Of a stretch of DNA of 64,000 nucleotides, positions 1 to 7,816 are shown piece by piece. The DNA is taken from positions 496,001 to 560,000 of the forward strand of contig NZ_VTVE01000002.1 in NCBI RefSeq assembly GCF_010906925.1, written 5' to 3'. Within the stretch, counting starts at the first letter, position 1, and the number at the start of each line of letters is the position of its first letter. The notes below the pieces were generated by a model, which saw nothing but the letters and a program-made list of their open reading frames with translations, did no database searches and had not been told where the DNA came from. A program made the translations under genes and the position numbers. Source of the DNA: Pseudobutyrivibrio xylanivorans (lineage in GTDB: Bacteria; Bacillota; Clostridia; Lachnospirales; Lachnospiraceae).

Positions 1-2
1 AG

Positions 3-461
3 AATGTTATTAAAAAAATTCTTATGACTGAAGTTTTGGAAAGAGGAACCAATGAGCATTTTAAAAGTGCCTCTGATTTCATGAGCTATTTCCAGTCCCT
101 TTATCCAGCTAGCGATAGCTTAACCAAGCAAGTTCAGCGTGCTGTTAAAAATCTTGGTATGCCAAAGGATGACAAAGGTTACTTTATTATCAATAAGACT
201 GAGGCCCAGTTGGAGCAGGATAAGGAAATCGCCTTTCTAATGAATAAAACCAATTCCACCCTTGTTCCTTTTGAAGAATATGAGACTTTATTCTTAAAAG
301 CAGATGGCAAACACAAGGATTATCTCTATCAACTTTTATCTGAATCAGATACTTTTTCTGACAAGGTTATAACTATGATTAACTCTTCAAACGGCATAAT
401 ATTGTTTACAAACAATAAACATCAGCTAGAAATAATGATTAATAGTCTGATAAATAGATAA
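3..461 (+). CDS. Possible ArgR-like winged-helix protein, 5' end outside window
   Basis: The reading frame is open to the left edge, so this is probably the 3' part of a gene. The first in-frame ATG (24) has no Shine-Dalgarno sequence and the codons before it are open, which suggests the true start lies upstream. The N-terminal 55 residues could form a winged helix (helical SASDFMSYFQSLYP, then QVQRAVKNLGM, then GYFII as a strand). The last 40 residues (ITMINSSNGIILFTN followed by a helix) loosely resemble the oligomerisation domain of arginine repressors. That family assignment is an inference from pattern only; a general hypothetical protein is equally possible. A hairpin terminator follows. 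Confidence 0.45.
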   Translation, partial: NVIKKILMTEVLERGTNEHFKSASDFMSYFQSLYPASDSLTKQVQRAVKNLGMPKDDKGYFIINKTEAQLEQDKEIAFLMNKTNSTLVPFEEYETLFLKADGKHKDYLYQLLSESDTFSDKVITMINSSNGIILFTNNKHQLEIMINSLINR

Positions 462-504
462 TTTGTTTTTCTAGAAGTGAAAATTATTTTCAGGTCTCTA
501 ATAA

Positions 505-548
505 AATAAAAGGACAGTTTATGAATTATAAACTGTCCTTAATTATTA
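505..548. terminator. Bidirectional intrinsic terminator
   Basis: A 13-bp perfect stem (511-523 pairing with 529-541, AAGGACAGTTTAT) with a 5-nt loop lies between two convergent genes. T-rich runs follow the stem on both strands, strongest on the minus strand, so it can stop transcription from both sides. Confidence 0.8.
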
Positions 549-590
549 TATTCTGTCCTTTTCTTTTAATATTACGACATACACTGTCGT

Positions 591-1976
591 TTATCTGCGT
601 CTTCTTCGCTTTTTTCCATTATTTCTAATGATTGTCATATTAGTTTTAGGCTGTCTATAGTGCTTTGCCTTGAATCTATGTCTAAATAACAGAATAGAGC
701 TAGACTTACTTTTTATAAACATTACTACAGCCGCAACTGCAATTATTATAAGAATTATCAAGCCAATCTTAACGTAGTTTACCTGGATATAATCCTTTCC
801 ACTACCTCCTTGCTCTACTGGCAAGTTGTCAAATGGATAGCTGCCTGTCTCTGCATTTGTAAATAGAAGATTTGCATATCCTACATTTCTTCCAGCATAG
901 CTATACTGGAGCTGTCCAACTACAGCTTTGTTAGTATCATCCTTATATGGAACTACCGATGAAGTCACATCTAATATGCTAGCTGCCTTAGGAATTACAA
1001 TTAATCCCTTTTTATCTATCTTTATTAACTCACTCTTTTCACTAAGCTTTCCAGTTATATCTGTATTATCCTCTGATATAGAAGCAAAATCAGATACATG
1101 ATATTTAGTGAAGTTGTCATAGCAATATTCAAATAGGTTGGTTGTGTCTACATATTGCTCGCCAGTCTGATCTTTAAGTACTACGCATACTAAAGTCATA
1201 CCGTCTTTTTTAGCGTATGTTACAAGTGTTGACCTTGCTACATCTGTATATCCTGTTTTACCACCAAGGCAATATTCATACAAGTACTGATTAGTCTTGA
1301 AATAGTGAAGCATACAATGATGATTGTTAAGCATTGTAGGCTCTGAATGCTTATTTGTAGGAGGAATGGTGTAATTCTTTGTTCCTACAATCTCTGCAAA
1401 CTTTGGAATTTTATATGCTGCCCTTGCTATCAAGGCCATATCATAGGCACTTGTGTAGTGTTCATCATCTGGAAGTCCATTTGAATTATTAAAATGGGTA
1501 TTCTTGCAGCCCAACTCCTTTGCCTTTGCATTCATCATATCAACAAAAGAGTTAATATCTCCAGCTACATGTTCTCCAAGAGCATAAGCACATTCATTTG
1601 CAGATTCAAGCATCATACCATAGAGAGTCTGTTCTACAGTCATCTCTTCATTAACATCTCTGGCAATACTTGATGAACCAAGCTCTGTTCCATAGACAGC
1701 TTCTGCTGAAAATGTAACTGTCTCATCCAAATCACAGTTTTCAAGAACTACAAGAGCTGTCATTATCTTTGTGATACTGGCTGGATAATGAACATCATCC
1801 ATATTCTTCGAATATAGGATGGCTCCCGTCTCCTCTTCCATCACTATGGCCGCCTCTGCTGCAACATCTACACTGCTAGGCCAATAATCCTGTGCCTGAA
1901 CTTCTATTTTCGGGACTGTTAATATTAGATTAAAAATAAAAATAAGGCTTAATGCCTTCAATAGTTTCTTTTTCAT
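591..1976 (-). CDS. D-alanyl-D-alanine carboxypeptidase (DacF/PBP5 type)
   Basis: A class A low-molecular-weight penicillin-binding protein of 461 residues that trims the terminal D-Ala from peptidoglycan stem peptides at the outer face of the membrane. Residues 1-29 form a signal peptide. The serine peptidase motifs are all present: SITK at 67-70 (catalytic Ser67), SAN at 125-127 and KTG at 240-242. A membrane segment near the C-terminus (VKIGLIILIIIAVAAVVMFI) is followed by a very basic tail ending in six arginines or lysines, so it is anchored by a true transmembrane helix instead of the amphipathic helix of E. coli PBP5. The frame is open further upstream to 2135, but that would overlap trmB; the ATG at 1976 has GAGG six bases before it and precedes the signal peptide. 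Confidence 0.9.
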   Translation of the reverse strand: MKKKLLKALSLIFIFNLILTVPKIEVQAQDYWPSSVDVAAEAAIVMEEETGAILYSKNMDDVHYPASITKIMTALVVLENCDLDETVTFSAEAVYGTELGSSSIARDVNEEMTVEQTLYGMMLESANECAYALGEHVAGDINSFVDMMNAKAKELGCKNTHFNNSNGLPDDEHYTSAYDMALIARAAYKIPKFAEIVGTKNYTIPPTNKHSEPTMLNNHHCMLHYFKTNQYLYEYCLGGKTGYTDVARSTLVTYAKKDGMTLVCVVLKDQTGEQYVDTTNLFEYCYDNFTKYHVSDFASISEDNTDITGKLSEKSELIKIDKKGLIVIPKAASILDVTSSVVPYKDDTNKAVVGQLQYSYAGRNVGYANLLFTNAETGSYPFDNLPVEQGGSGKDYIQVNYVKIGLIILIIIAVAAVVMFIKSKSSSILLFRHRFKAKHYRQPKTNMTIIRNNGKKRRRRR

Positions 1977-2092
1977 TTTGTACCTCATCTCACTAGTATA
2001 ACTTTTTAATTCTCTCAAGCCAACCTCTTCTTTTGTTTTTTTGCTAAAGATGGTATGATAGCTATGTTTTAATTTTTCAAACGGAGGTAATA

Positions 2093-2737
2093 ATGAGATT
2101 AAGAAATATTCCAGGCGCGGATGAGGTTGTTGCAAACAGTCCTTATTGTATTTCCCAGCCTGCTAAATTCAAGGGCTCATTTAAATCAGAGCTTTTTAAC
2201 AATGACAATCCCCTACATATTGAGATTGGTATGGGAAAAGGTCAATTTATTACAACACTTGCGAAACAAAACCCTGACATAAATTATATTGGCATTGAAA
2301 GATATACTAGCGTACTTCTTAGAGCTATTCAGAAGGTACAGGAGGAGGAGATTCCTAATCTTAGGTTTATCTGTTTTGATGCCGCTGATATACTTGATAT
2401 ATTTGCTTGTAAAGAAGTAGATAGAATTTATCTCAATTTTAGCGATCCATGGCCAAAGGATAGACACAGCAAGCGTAGACTTACTTCTTCTACTTTCCTT
2501 AATAGATATAATTCTATTCTTGTAACTGAAGGACATATTGAGTTTAAGACAGATAATCGTGATTTATTTGATTTTTCTGTTGAAGAAATCAATAACCACC
2601 CTCTATGGAAGTTGGATGCAGTTACTTATGATTTACATAACGATTCAACTATGAATGAGGGCAATATTATGACTGAGTATGAAGAGAAGTTTTCTAGCCT
2701 CGGTAATCCAATATTTAAGTTAATAGCTAGTCGATAG
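2093..2737 (+). CDS. trmB: tRNA (guanine-N7-)-methyltransferase
   Basis: Makes 7-methylguanosine at position 46 in the variable loop of tRNAs, using S-adenosylmethionine. At 214 residues it has the usual family length. The SAM-binding loop EIGMGKG is at 44-50, the TrmB signature (LNFSDPWPK, HxKRR) at 114-129, and KTDNRDLF and TEYEEKF appear in the C-terminal half, all typical of bacterial TrmB. The ATG has a GGAGG Shine-Dalgarno sequence. It is transcribed divergently from the carboxypeptidase gene with about 115 bp between starts, and ends at a hairpin terminator, so it appears monocistronic. Confidence 0.95.
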   Translation: MRLRNIPGADEVVANSPYCISQPAKFKGSFKSELFNNDNPLHIEIGMGKGQFITTLAKQNPDINYIGIERYTSVLLRAIQKVQEEEIPNLRFICFDAADILDIFACKEVDRIYLNFSDPWPKDRHSKRRLTSSTFLNRYNSILVTEGHIEFKTDNRDLFDFSVEEINNHPLWKLDAVTYDLHNDSTMNEGNIMTEYEEKFSSLGNPIFKLIASR

Positions 2738-2766
2738 AAAAAAGCATGCTTAGCATGCTTTTTTTA
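2738..2766 (+). terminator. Intrinsic terminator of trmB
   Basis: An inverted repeat around AGCATGCTTAGCATGCT at 2742-2758, extended by A and T runs, and followed by seven T residues, directly after the trmB stop codon. Confidence 0.75.
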
Positions 2767-2790
2767 TTTACATATTCTTATTTTATAAAT

Positions 2791-2820
2791 AAAAAAATCG
2801 TCGAGAATCATCTCGACGAT
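2791..2820 (-). terminator. Intrinsic terminator of the tRNA-Lys transcript
   Basis: A perfect 10-bp stem (ATCGTCGAGA, 2797-2806 with 2811-2820) and 4-nt loop lies just 3' of tRNA-Lys on the minus strand, followed by a T run (seen as AAAAAAA on the plus strand, 2791-2797). Confidence 0.85.
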
Positions 2821-2826
2821 CTGTAG

Positions 2827-2899
2827 TGCGCGATCAGGGGTTCGAACCCTGGACACCCTGATTAAGAGTCAGGTGCTCTGCCAGCTGAGCTAATCGCGC
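2827..2899 (-). tRNA. tRNA-Lys (anticodon CTT)
   Basis: A complete cloverleaf: 7-bp acceptor GCGCGAT/ATCGCGC, D arm GCTC/GAGC, anticodon stem CCTGA/TCAGG with loop CTCTTAA (anticodon CTT, reading AAG), and T arm CAGGG-TTCGAAC-CCCTG. The discriminator base is A, and no CCA follows in the DNA. Confidence 0.95.
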
Positions 2900-2935
2900 T
2901 CATTTATTTACTTTATTGCCTCAGCAACGAAAATA

Positions 2936-2964
2936 AGTATATAGCCTTTTTGCATATTTTGCAA
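2936..2964 (-). promoter_or_regulatory. Sigma-A-type promoter for tRNA-Lys
   Basis: On the minus strand a -35 box TTGCAA (2959-2964) and a -10 box TATACT (2936-2941) are separated by exactly 17 bp, about 30 bp ahead of the tRNA 5' end. The rest of 2900-3066 is AT-rich and shows no gene. Confidence 0.65.
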
Positions 2965-3066
2965 GCCTTTTTTTAATTTTTTTTCTGTTTTTCAAAACTT
3001 TTTTTACGGGAGTTTTCTGAAAAGTCCTCACAATTTTTCTAGTGATTATTTAATTGCGTGTTTATA

Positions 3067-3100
3067 AAACAACACCTGCCTCAAATATGAGACAGGTGTT
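3067..3100 (-). terminator. Intrinsic terminator after the acidic-repeat gene
   Basis: A 13-bp stem with one mismatch (AACACCTGCCTCA with TGAGACAGGTGTT, 3071-3100) lies just past the stop codon of the upstream minus-strand gene, with a modest T-rich run beyond. Confidence 0.7.
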
Positions 3101-3106
3101 AAAAAT

Positions 3107-4516
3107 CTAAATACTTGCAAATAATTTTTCTATTTCCTCCGCGCTCATTACACGGTTAGGATCGGTTAAATCAACTCCTACATCTGGAATAACTATTTCC
3201 TCACTTGCAGGTTTTTCTTCTGGTACCTCTGGCTCTGGAGCAGCAGGAGCTTCTGCTTCAGCTTCAGCTGCTGGCACGTCTGGAGCGTCTTCCTCAAGAG
3301 GCTCTCCTATTTCTTGTAGGAGTGCATCTAAACTAGCTCCTAAGTCTTCTTCCTCTGGTTCGCTTGCCACTATCTCTTCTACAGGAGCCTCTTCTTCAGC
3401 TACTGGCTCCTCTGCCGGTACTTCTATATCTAAATCAAGTGGAGCTTCCTCAGCTGCTGGCTCTTCTACTACTGCATCCAAATCTAATCCAAGGTCTTCT
3501 ACTGGTGCCTCTTCTGCCACTGGCTCCTCTGCTGGTATTTCTAAATCTAAATCAAGTGGAGCCTCCTCAGTCGCTGGCTCTTCTACTACTGCATCTAAAT
3601 CTAATCCAAGGTCTTCTACTGGTGTCTCTTCTGCCACCGGCTCCTCTGCTGGTACCTCTATATCTAAATCAAGTGGGGCTTCCTCAGCCGCTGGCTCTTC
3701 TACTACTGCATCTAAATCTAATCCTAAGTCCTCTACTGGTGCCTCTTCTGCTACAGGTTCCTCTGCCGGTACTTCTATATCCATATCAAGAGGAATATCC
3801 TCTGCTATAGCTTCTTCCATTACAGGCATATCTGCTGTCTGCACAGGTTCTTGCACCTCTGGCATAACAGGTGCTGCCATTTGTACTGGTTGAGCTGCCA
3901 TTGCTGACATTCCACCCTGGATTCTTCCCTCTAAACTTGAAAGCTGATTTGTAATAGCTGCTATTTTCTGCTGAATATCAAAATTATTTTCCTTAAGTAA
4001 GCTCTGCTGCTTTTCAAGAATCTGTGTATTATTAGATTCTAGCTTTTCCTGAATACTAACAAGCTGATTAATAAGCTCATCATTTGAGTTCATTAAAGCA
4101 TCTGTATTTTCTTTACTTCTTGAAATTGTCACCTTAGCAACAGCTTTTTGAGCATTAATAATATCTTCTGCAGGGAGTGAGCTATTCTCTTCTATAGCAC
4201 GAAGTCTCTGCTCCATTTCATCGAAGCTCTTTTTAATGACGAGGTATGATGCTTTCTGCGCATTATATATATCCTCATACTTCTGTGTTTCCATATCTTT
4301 TTGCTTAAGAGATATGTCCATAACACCGCTAATAAGGAAAAACAATACAACAATCATCAAAAGCACGCCAATTGCCATAGCCATAAAATTGCTCTTGAAA
4401 TTTATCATGATATAAAACTCCATGATAATTAAAATAGCAAGTGCAATACTAGCTAGAATGATTTGAATTTTGTCTTTGGCTATTTCTCTTTGAATTTTCT
4501 TAGCGTTCTCGTCCAT
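3107..4516 (-). CDS. Membrane coiled-coil protein with acidic repeats and FliM/FliY-like C-terminal peptide
   Basis: Not a recognised family. The 469-residue protein has two membrane helices (about 18-40 and 44-66). A long heptad-rich coiled coil (about 70-195) follows. From about residue 230 to 360 there is a Pro/Glu/Ala/Asp-rich region built from 39-residue repeats containing VEDLGLDLDAVVEEPA. The last residues, MSAEEIEKLFASI (457-469), resemble the short peptide (LSQDEIDALL) that starts FliM and FliY and binds phosphorylated CheY. The start has an AGGGGG Shine-Dalgarno and lies 8 bp after the CheC/FliY-like gene, so the two are almost certainly one operon. A role in chemotaxis signalling at the membrane is an inference from these two facts. 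Confidence 0.8.
   Translation of the reverse strand: MDENAKKIQREIAKDKIQIILASIALAILIIMEFYIMINFKSNFMAMAIGVLLMIVVLFFLISGVMDISLKQKDMETQKYEDIYNAQKASYLVIKKSFDEMEQRLRAIEENSSLPAEDIINAQKAVAKVTISRSKENTDALMNSNDELINQLVSIQEKLESNNTQILEKQQSLLKENNFDIQQKIAAITNQLSSLEGRIQGGMSAMAAQPVQMAAPVMPEVQEPVQTADMPVMEEAIAEDIPLDMDIEVPAEEPVAEEAPVEDLGLDLDAVVEEPAAEEAPLDLDIEVPAEEPVAEETPVEDLGLDLDAVVEEPATEEAPLDLDLEIPAEEPVAEEAPVEDLGLDLDAVVEEPAAEEAPLDLDIEVPAEEPVAEEEAPVEEIVASEPEEEDLGASLDALLQEIGEPLEEDAPDVPAAEAEAEAPAAPEPEVPEEKPASEEIVIPDVGVDLTDPNRVMSAEEIEKLFASI
3405..3790 (-). repeat. 117-bp tandem repeats encoding acidic 39-residue units
   Basis: The sequence GGCTCCTCTGC (plus strand) or a one-base variant recurs at 3405, 3522, 3639 and 3756, exactly 117 bp apart. 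Three full units and a partial one are nearly identical at DNA level. Each codes for 39 residues of the PVAEEAPVEDLGLDLDAVVE type, and one unit junction differs by small substitutions only. This looks like recent duplication within the gene. Confidence 0.9.
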
Positions 4517-4524
4517 GTGGCCCC

Positions 4525-5136
4525 CTAGTTTTCGTCTTTTTTATCAAATAGATGTACCATGTCTAGTGCAAACGAAATAGGATACAGCTGTACCATCACT
4601 GAATCAACTACTGTACCTATCTTGAGATTAAATGTTATCTTCACAAAATCAATTTCTGGAGATTCAAATAGTCTCTCAAATATCTTTACACTTTCCACAT
4701 CTATGTTATCGGTCTTTGGTGGCGAAATATCAACTACCCTATTAAGTAATTGTGACATAGAACTTGCTGCAGAACCCATCATTTGATTCATTGCCTCAGA
4801 TACTGCTGACAACTGAAGCTCTCCAATAGGCTCTGGGCTAGCAACACCCTGTCCACCCATCATTAGATCTGCGATTATCTTAACATCATTTTCTTTTAAA
4901 ATTAAAACATTGCTTCCAGTAAGTCCCTTAACATAATTTATATGCACAAGTACACACACATTATGATAATCGTCCAGTGACTCACTTTTTCTAATCAATT
5001 CAATCTTTGGTGTTGTAATATCAACCTTTAGATTATTTAAAAGGGCACTCAGAGATGTAGCTGATGAACCCATACTAATATTTGCAATTTCCCCAAGTGT
5101 ATCCTGCTGCTCTTTAGTCAAATTCAAATCTGCCAT
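4525..5136 (-). CDS. CheC-type phosphatase, FliY without FliN domain
   Basis: A 203-residue protein of the CheC/CheX/FliY family, which dephosphorylates CheY-P. Both CheC active-site motifs (D/S-x3-E-x2-N) are present: D12, E16, N19 in TLGEIANISMG, and S110, E114, N117 in SAVSEAMNQMMG. The text around both motifs matches the FliY subgroup better than CheC itself. FliY proteins are usually about 380 residues, with an N-terminal CheY-binding peptide and a C-terminal FliN (SpoA) domain; both are missing and the protein stops right after the CheC domain. The ATG is preceded by AGGAGG. It is first in a two-gene operon. Confidence 0.85.
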   Translation of the reverse strand: MADLNLTKEQQDTLGEIANISMGSSATSLSALLNNLKVDITTPKIELIRKSESLDDYHNVCVLVHINYVKGLTGSNVLILKENDVKIIADLMMGGQGVASPEPIGELQLSAVSEAMNQMMGSAASSMSQLLNRVVDISPPKTDNIDVESVKIFERLFESPEIDFVKITFNLKIGTVVDSVMVQLYPISFALDMVHLFDKKDEN

Positions 5137-5299
5137 ACATTTTTGTCCTCCTCTTATTCCTTCCCCCTTTGAAATGAATTAGAGTCTTTTAAACTTAGTT
5201 TGATTATACATTATTTAATTTTATTCGACTACTTACCAGATAAAAGTATTTTACCCCAATATTGCGAAAAAAATGTGGATTTATTGTTATTAAACGAAA

Positions 5300-5329
5300 T
5301 AAAAATAAGGCCTAGCATTCACTAGGCCC
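5300..5329 (-). terminator. Intrinsic terminator of the AEC transporter gene
   Basis: A GGCCTAG/CTAGGCC stem (5309-5315 with 5322-5328) with a 6-nt loop and a T-rich tail on the minus strand. The remaining 170 bp up to the FliY-like gene are AT-rich, with a TATAAT-like -10 on the minus strand but no convincing -35. Confidence 0.8.
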
Positions 5330-5333
5330 ATGA

Positions 5334-6263
5334 TTATATAAACATTGTAACTATTGGAATTGTGATTATTGAAAGCAAAGTAGTTATGATAACTGTCTTG
5401 CTACATAGTGTTTCATCGCCGCCGTATTCTTTTATAAGCATTGAAACTATGCTTCCTACAGGCATTGCAAACAATAAAATAAAAATACCAAATACCATCT
5501 CGTCGTTTTTCATTCCTTTAAAGATAAAGGATGCAGCTATTGGAATAAGTAAAAGGGTAATAAAAGCAAATACGTATAAACGAATTCCTTTGAATACTTC
5601 CCTAAAAGGAATCTTTGCAACTGATGCTCCAATTACAATCATTGATAGAGGAATTGTTGCATTTCCTACATAGTTAAAGAAAGACATTACTGAGTCATTA
5701 AATTTAATTCCACTAAAATATAGAATAATAGCAAGTACTGAACATATCATTCCTATATTTAGAAGTCCTGATAGACTGCTTTTTCTCTCTTCTTTTGGGA
5801 TATTCCTTTGAGCAATAAAAACTCCAAGAGTATAAAGAATTACATTGTAGGCTAAAATATAAAATGTAATGAAAATTACAGCATGGCTTCCGTATATACT
5901 TGATAATACAGGTATGCCCATGAAACCTACATTTGAAAATATTGTCATTAGCATAAACATGCTTTTTTGACTATCTTTTGCACTGACAATTTTTGCCACT
6001 GGATAGCTAATAACAATGCAAATTCCATAATATATTAACACAAATATAAGGTTTTCTTTTATAAGAGACAGATTAGAGCCTCCAGCTGCTGTTGCTGTTA
6101 TTGCTCCATTAATTACTAGTGCTGGATTGAAAATATTTACTACCATTTCGGACAACTTTTTATGTCCACCTTCATCAAGCCAGTTTCTTTTGTAGCTTAT
6201 ATAGCCTAGTGCCATCATAGCAAGCAACATGAGCATTCTTTGAAAAATAACAAACACTTCCAT
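5334..6263 (-). CDS. AEC family (auxin efflux carrier) transporter
   Basis: A 309-residue integral membrane protein with about ten hydrophobic segments in two halves, as in the AEC family of bile/arsenite/riboflavin-type transporters. The N-terminal KRNWLDEGGHKKLSEMVVNIFNPALVI and the SNVGFMGIPVLSSIYG segment are family hallmarks. Members export or import carboxylates such as malate or malonate; the substrate cannot be read from sequence. It stands alone, bounded by its own terminator and the tRNA-Arg terminator. Confidence 0.85.
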   Translation of the reverse strand: MEVFVIFQRMLMLLAMMALGYISYKRNWLDEGGHKKLSEMVVNIFNPALVINGAITATAAGGSNLSLIKENLIFVLIYYGICIVISYPVAKIVSAKDSQKSMFMLMTIFSNVGFMGIPVLSSIYGSHAVIFITFYILAYNVILYTLGVFIAQRNIPKEERKSSLSGLLNIGMICSVLAIILYFSGIKFNDSVMSFFNYVGNATIPLSMIVIGASVAKIPFREVFKGIRLYVFAFITLLLIPIAASFIFKGMKNDEMVFGIFILLFAMPVGSIVSMLIKEYGGDETLCSKTVIITTLLSIITIPIVTMFI

Positions 6264-6287
6264 TATTCGTCCCTCTTATTTTTCTAA

Positions 6288-6312
6288 TAATAAAAGGAGC
6301 CCTCAGGCTCCC
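6288..6312 (-). terminator. Terminator downstream of tRNA-Arg
   Basis: A GGAGCC/GGCTCC stem (6296-6301 with 6307-6312) is followed on the minus strand by TTTTATTA. Confidence 0.75.
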
Positions 6313-6319
6313 CAATAAC

Positions 6320-6392
6320 GTTCCTAGCGCGATTCGAACGCGCGGCCTTCCGCTTAGGAGGCGGACGCTCTATCCAGCTGAGCTATAGGAAC
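6320..6392 (-). tRNA. tRNA-Arg (anticodon CCT)
   Basis: On the minus strand the acceptor GTTCCTA/TAGGAAC, D arm GCTC/GAGC, anticodon stem TCCGC/GCGGA with the anticodon read as CCT, and T arm GCGCG-TTCGAAT-CGCGC are visible. The discriminator is G and no CCA is encoded. It lies 30 bp after the last gene of the parAB operon and may be co-transcribed. The exact length of the anticodon loop should be confirmed by a tRNA covariance scan. Confidence 0.9.
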
Positions 6393-6421
6393 AAAGCAAC
6401 TACTAGATTTTAATCTAATAA

Positions 6422-7294
6422 TTACGAAAAATCAACAGTTCCCTGTAGCCATATTGTGCCTTTAAAACGTCTGCCAACAGCAGGCTCTCCAAATAAATTT
6501 TTCTTATTAATGCATACTTCGAAAACTACATCATTACTCTCAATAATCATGATGTAGAGTTCTTCCATTGTAAGGTGATTTACAAGTGACTTAACATCCA
6601 AAATATCACCAAGAATATCATACTTGTCATTTTCAATACCAAAAGGCATAAAATAACTTGTGACCACACTTAAAATATCTTCTCTGGTCACACGTCTAGA
6701 TATTCTCTGATAAAGATCAATCTCATCCATTGTAAGACTTTCGAGTGCTTCTTCATTTCCCTCTCTAGCCTGTTCAAATAAATCAATTCGCTTTTTATTA
6801 TTCATCTTCTCCTTTATACGACTCTTTTCATTGTCATATAAAGGAAGAATGATTTTGGCATCTAGTGAAAGAGCTGCAAGTCTAATAGTCCTGTCTCCAC
6901 TCTTTCCTGCCATTATATTGTTTCTAAGGAATTCTCCCATGTTCTGAAGCTGAAAAATCAAATTAACACCTAATCTGATTTCATCACACATTACAAGGTA
7001 ATTATCCTTATCCGATTGCTTTATTACTTCAACATCATTTTTTGAAGAAATTGACTCACCAAAATAAGTAGGATAATAGTAATCTAAGATAAACTCATCA
7101 TCCTCATTGTAAATACCTCTAAGAACAAGTCCTACATTATCAGCAACCATATATCTAAGCTCAACAAACTGATTGCCTTCGAAATCAATGGCAGATTCCT
7201 GATAATCCGGTCTAAGAGTAATCTCTTGTAAAAGATTCTCCAGTTCTCTTTTTTTAATTTTGCTAAATCCAATTGCTGGCAAATATTGATGCAC
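6422..7294 (-). CDS. DUF3881 family protein
   Basis: A 290-residue cytosolic protein of unknown function that I recognise as DUF3881, a family largely confined to Lachnospiraceae and found beside parAB. The N-terminus HQYLPAIGFSKIKKRE is typical. The frame opens at 7306 with a GTG that lacks a ribosome site, but a second GTG at 7294 has AGGTGG eight bases before it and gives the family's usual start (M-H-x-Y-L), so I chose it. That GTG overlaps the end of the DUF4446 gene closely, indicating translational coupling. Confidence 0.8.
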   Translation of the reverse strand: MHQYLPAIGFSKIKKRELENLLQEITLRPDYQESAIDFEGNQFVELRYMVADNVGLVLRGIYNEDDEFILDYYYPTYFGESISSKNDVEVIKQSDKDNYLVMCDEIRLGVNLIFQLQNMGEFLRNNIMAGKSGDRTIRLAALSLDAKIILPLYDNEKSRIKEKMNNKKRIDLFEQAREGNEEALESLTMDEIDLYQRISRRVTREDILSVVTSYFMPFGIENDKYDILGDILDVKSLVNHLTMEELYIMIIESNDVVFEVCINKKNLFGEPAVGRRFKGTIWLQGTVDFS

Positions 7295-7295
7295 G

Positions 7296-7790
7296 TTAGA
7301 TACCACCTATAGCTTGTTGTAATGCCTGCTCTTCTTCATCAGCAAGCTGGATTATAGAATTTCCATCTATAATCTCCTTAACATAAGTATAACATCCTTC
7401 GCGAGAATGCATAGCATTAATTATAAATCCGTTGTTCTTTTCATTTAAGAGGCAAAGAGAAAAGCTAAGCTTACCACCCATCTCATTGAATGCATCGTAC
7501 TTAACAAGACCAATCTTCTGGAAACAATCCTTCATGTTCTTGAAAATCATATCGATGTTTCTCTCGTTACTTGCATTTGCCTCAATAAGCTCATCAACCT
7601 GCTCTAATCTATATACAAGAGTGTCTTCTAATGATTTAGCATCATTTCCCTGCATAAATATCTTATATCTCTTTTTTAATTTTGCCATCTGTACAATAAA
7701 AACGATTAAAAGAATCATTGTTAAAAGTACAAGACCAGCAAGACCTATAATCACATAATCAGAGCTTATTCCTAAGTATTTTTCAATCAT
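7296..7790 (-). CDS. DUF4446 family membrane protein
   Basis: A 164-residue protein with one N-terminal membrane helix (IIGLAGLVLLTMILLIVFIV), a predicted coiled coil, and a C-terminal domain containing FQKIGLVKYDAFNEMGGKLSF, the hallmark of DUF4446. The family commonly sits directly downstream of parB in clostridia, but its function is unknown. An earlier in-frame ATG exists at 7811; the one at 7790 is preferred because AGGAGAG precedes it by about seven bases. Its position suggests a link to chromosome segregation or cell-cycle control. Confidence 0.85.
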   Translation of the reverse strand: MIEKYLGISSDYVIIGLAGLVLLTMILLIVFIVQMAKLKKRYKIFMQGNDAKSLEDTLVYRLEQVDELIEANASNERNIDMIFKNMKDCFQKIGLVKYDAFNEMGGKLSFSLCLLNEKNNGFIINAMHSREGCYTYVKEIIDGNSIIQLADEEEQALQQAIGGI

Positions 7791-7816
7791 TAATCTCTCT
7801 CCTAAGAACATTTGTT

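Noticed and set aside
3364-3810. Plus-strand open frame of 148 codons, leucine- and proline-rich
   Set aside because: It lies antisense to the acidic 39-residue repeats; its length and repetitive character come from the repeat on the other strand.
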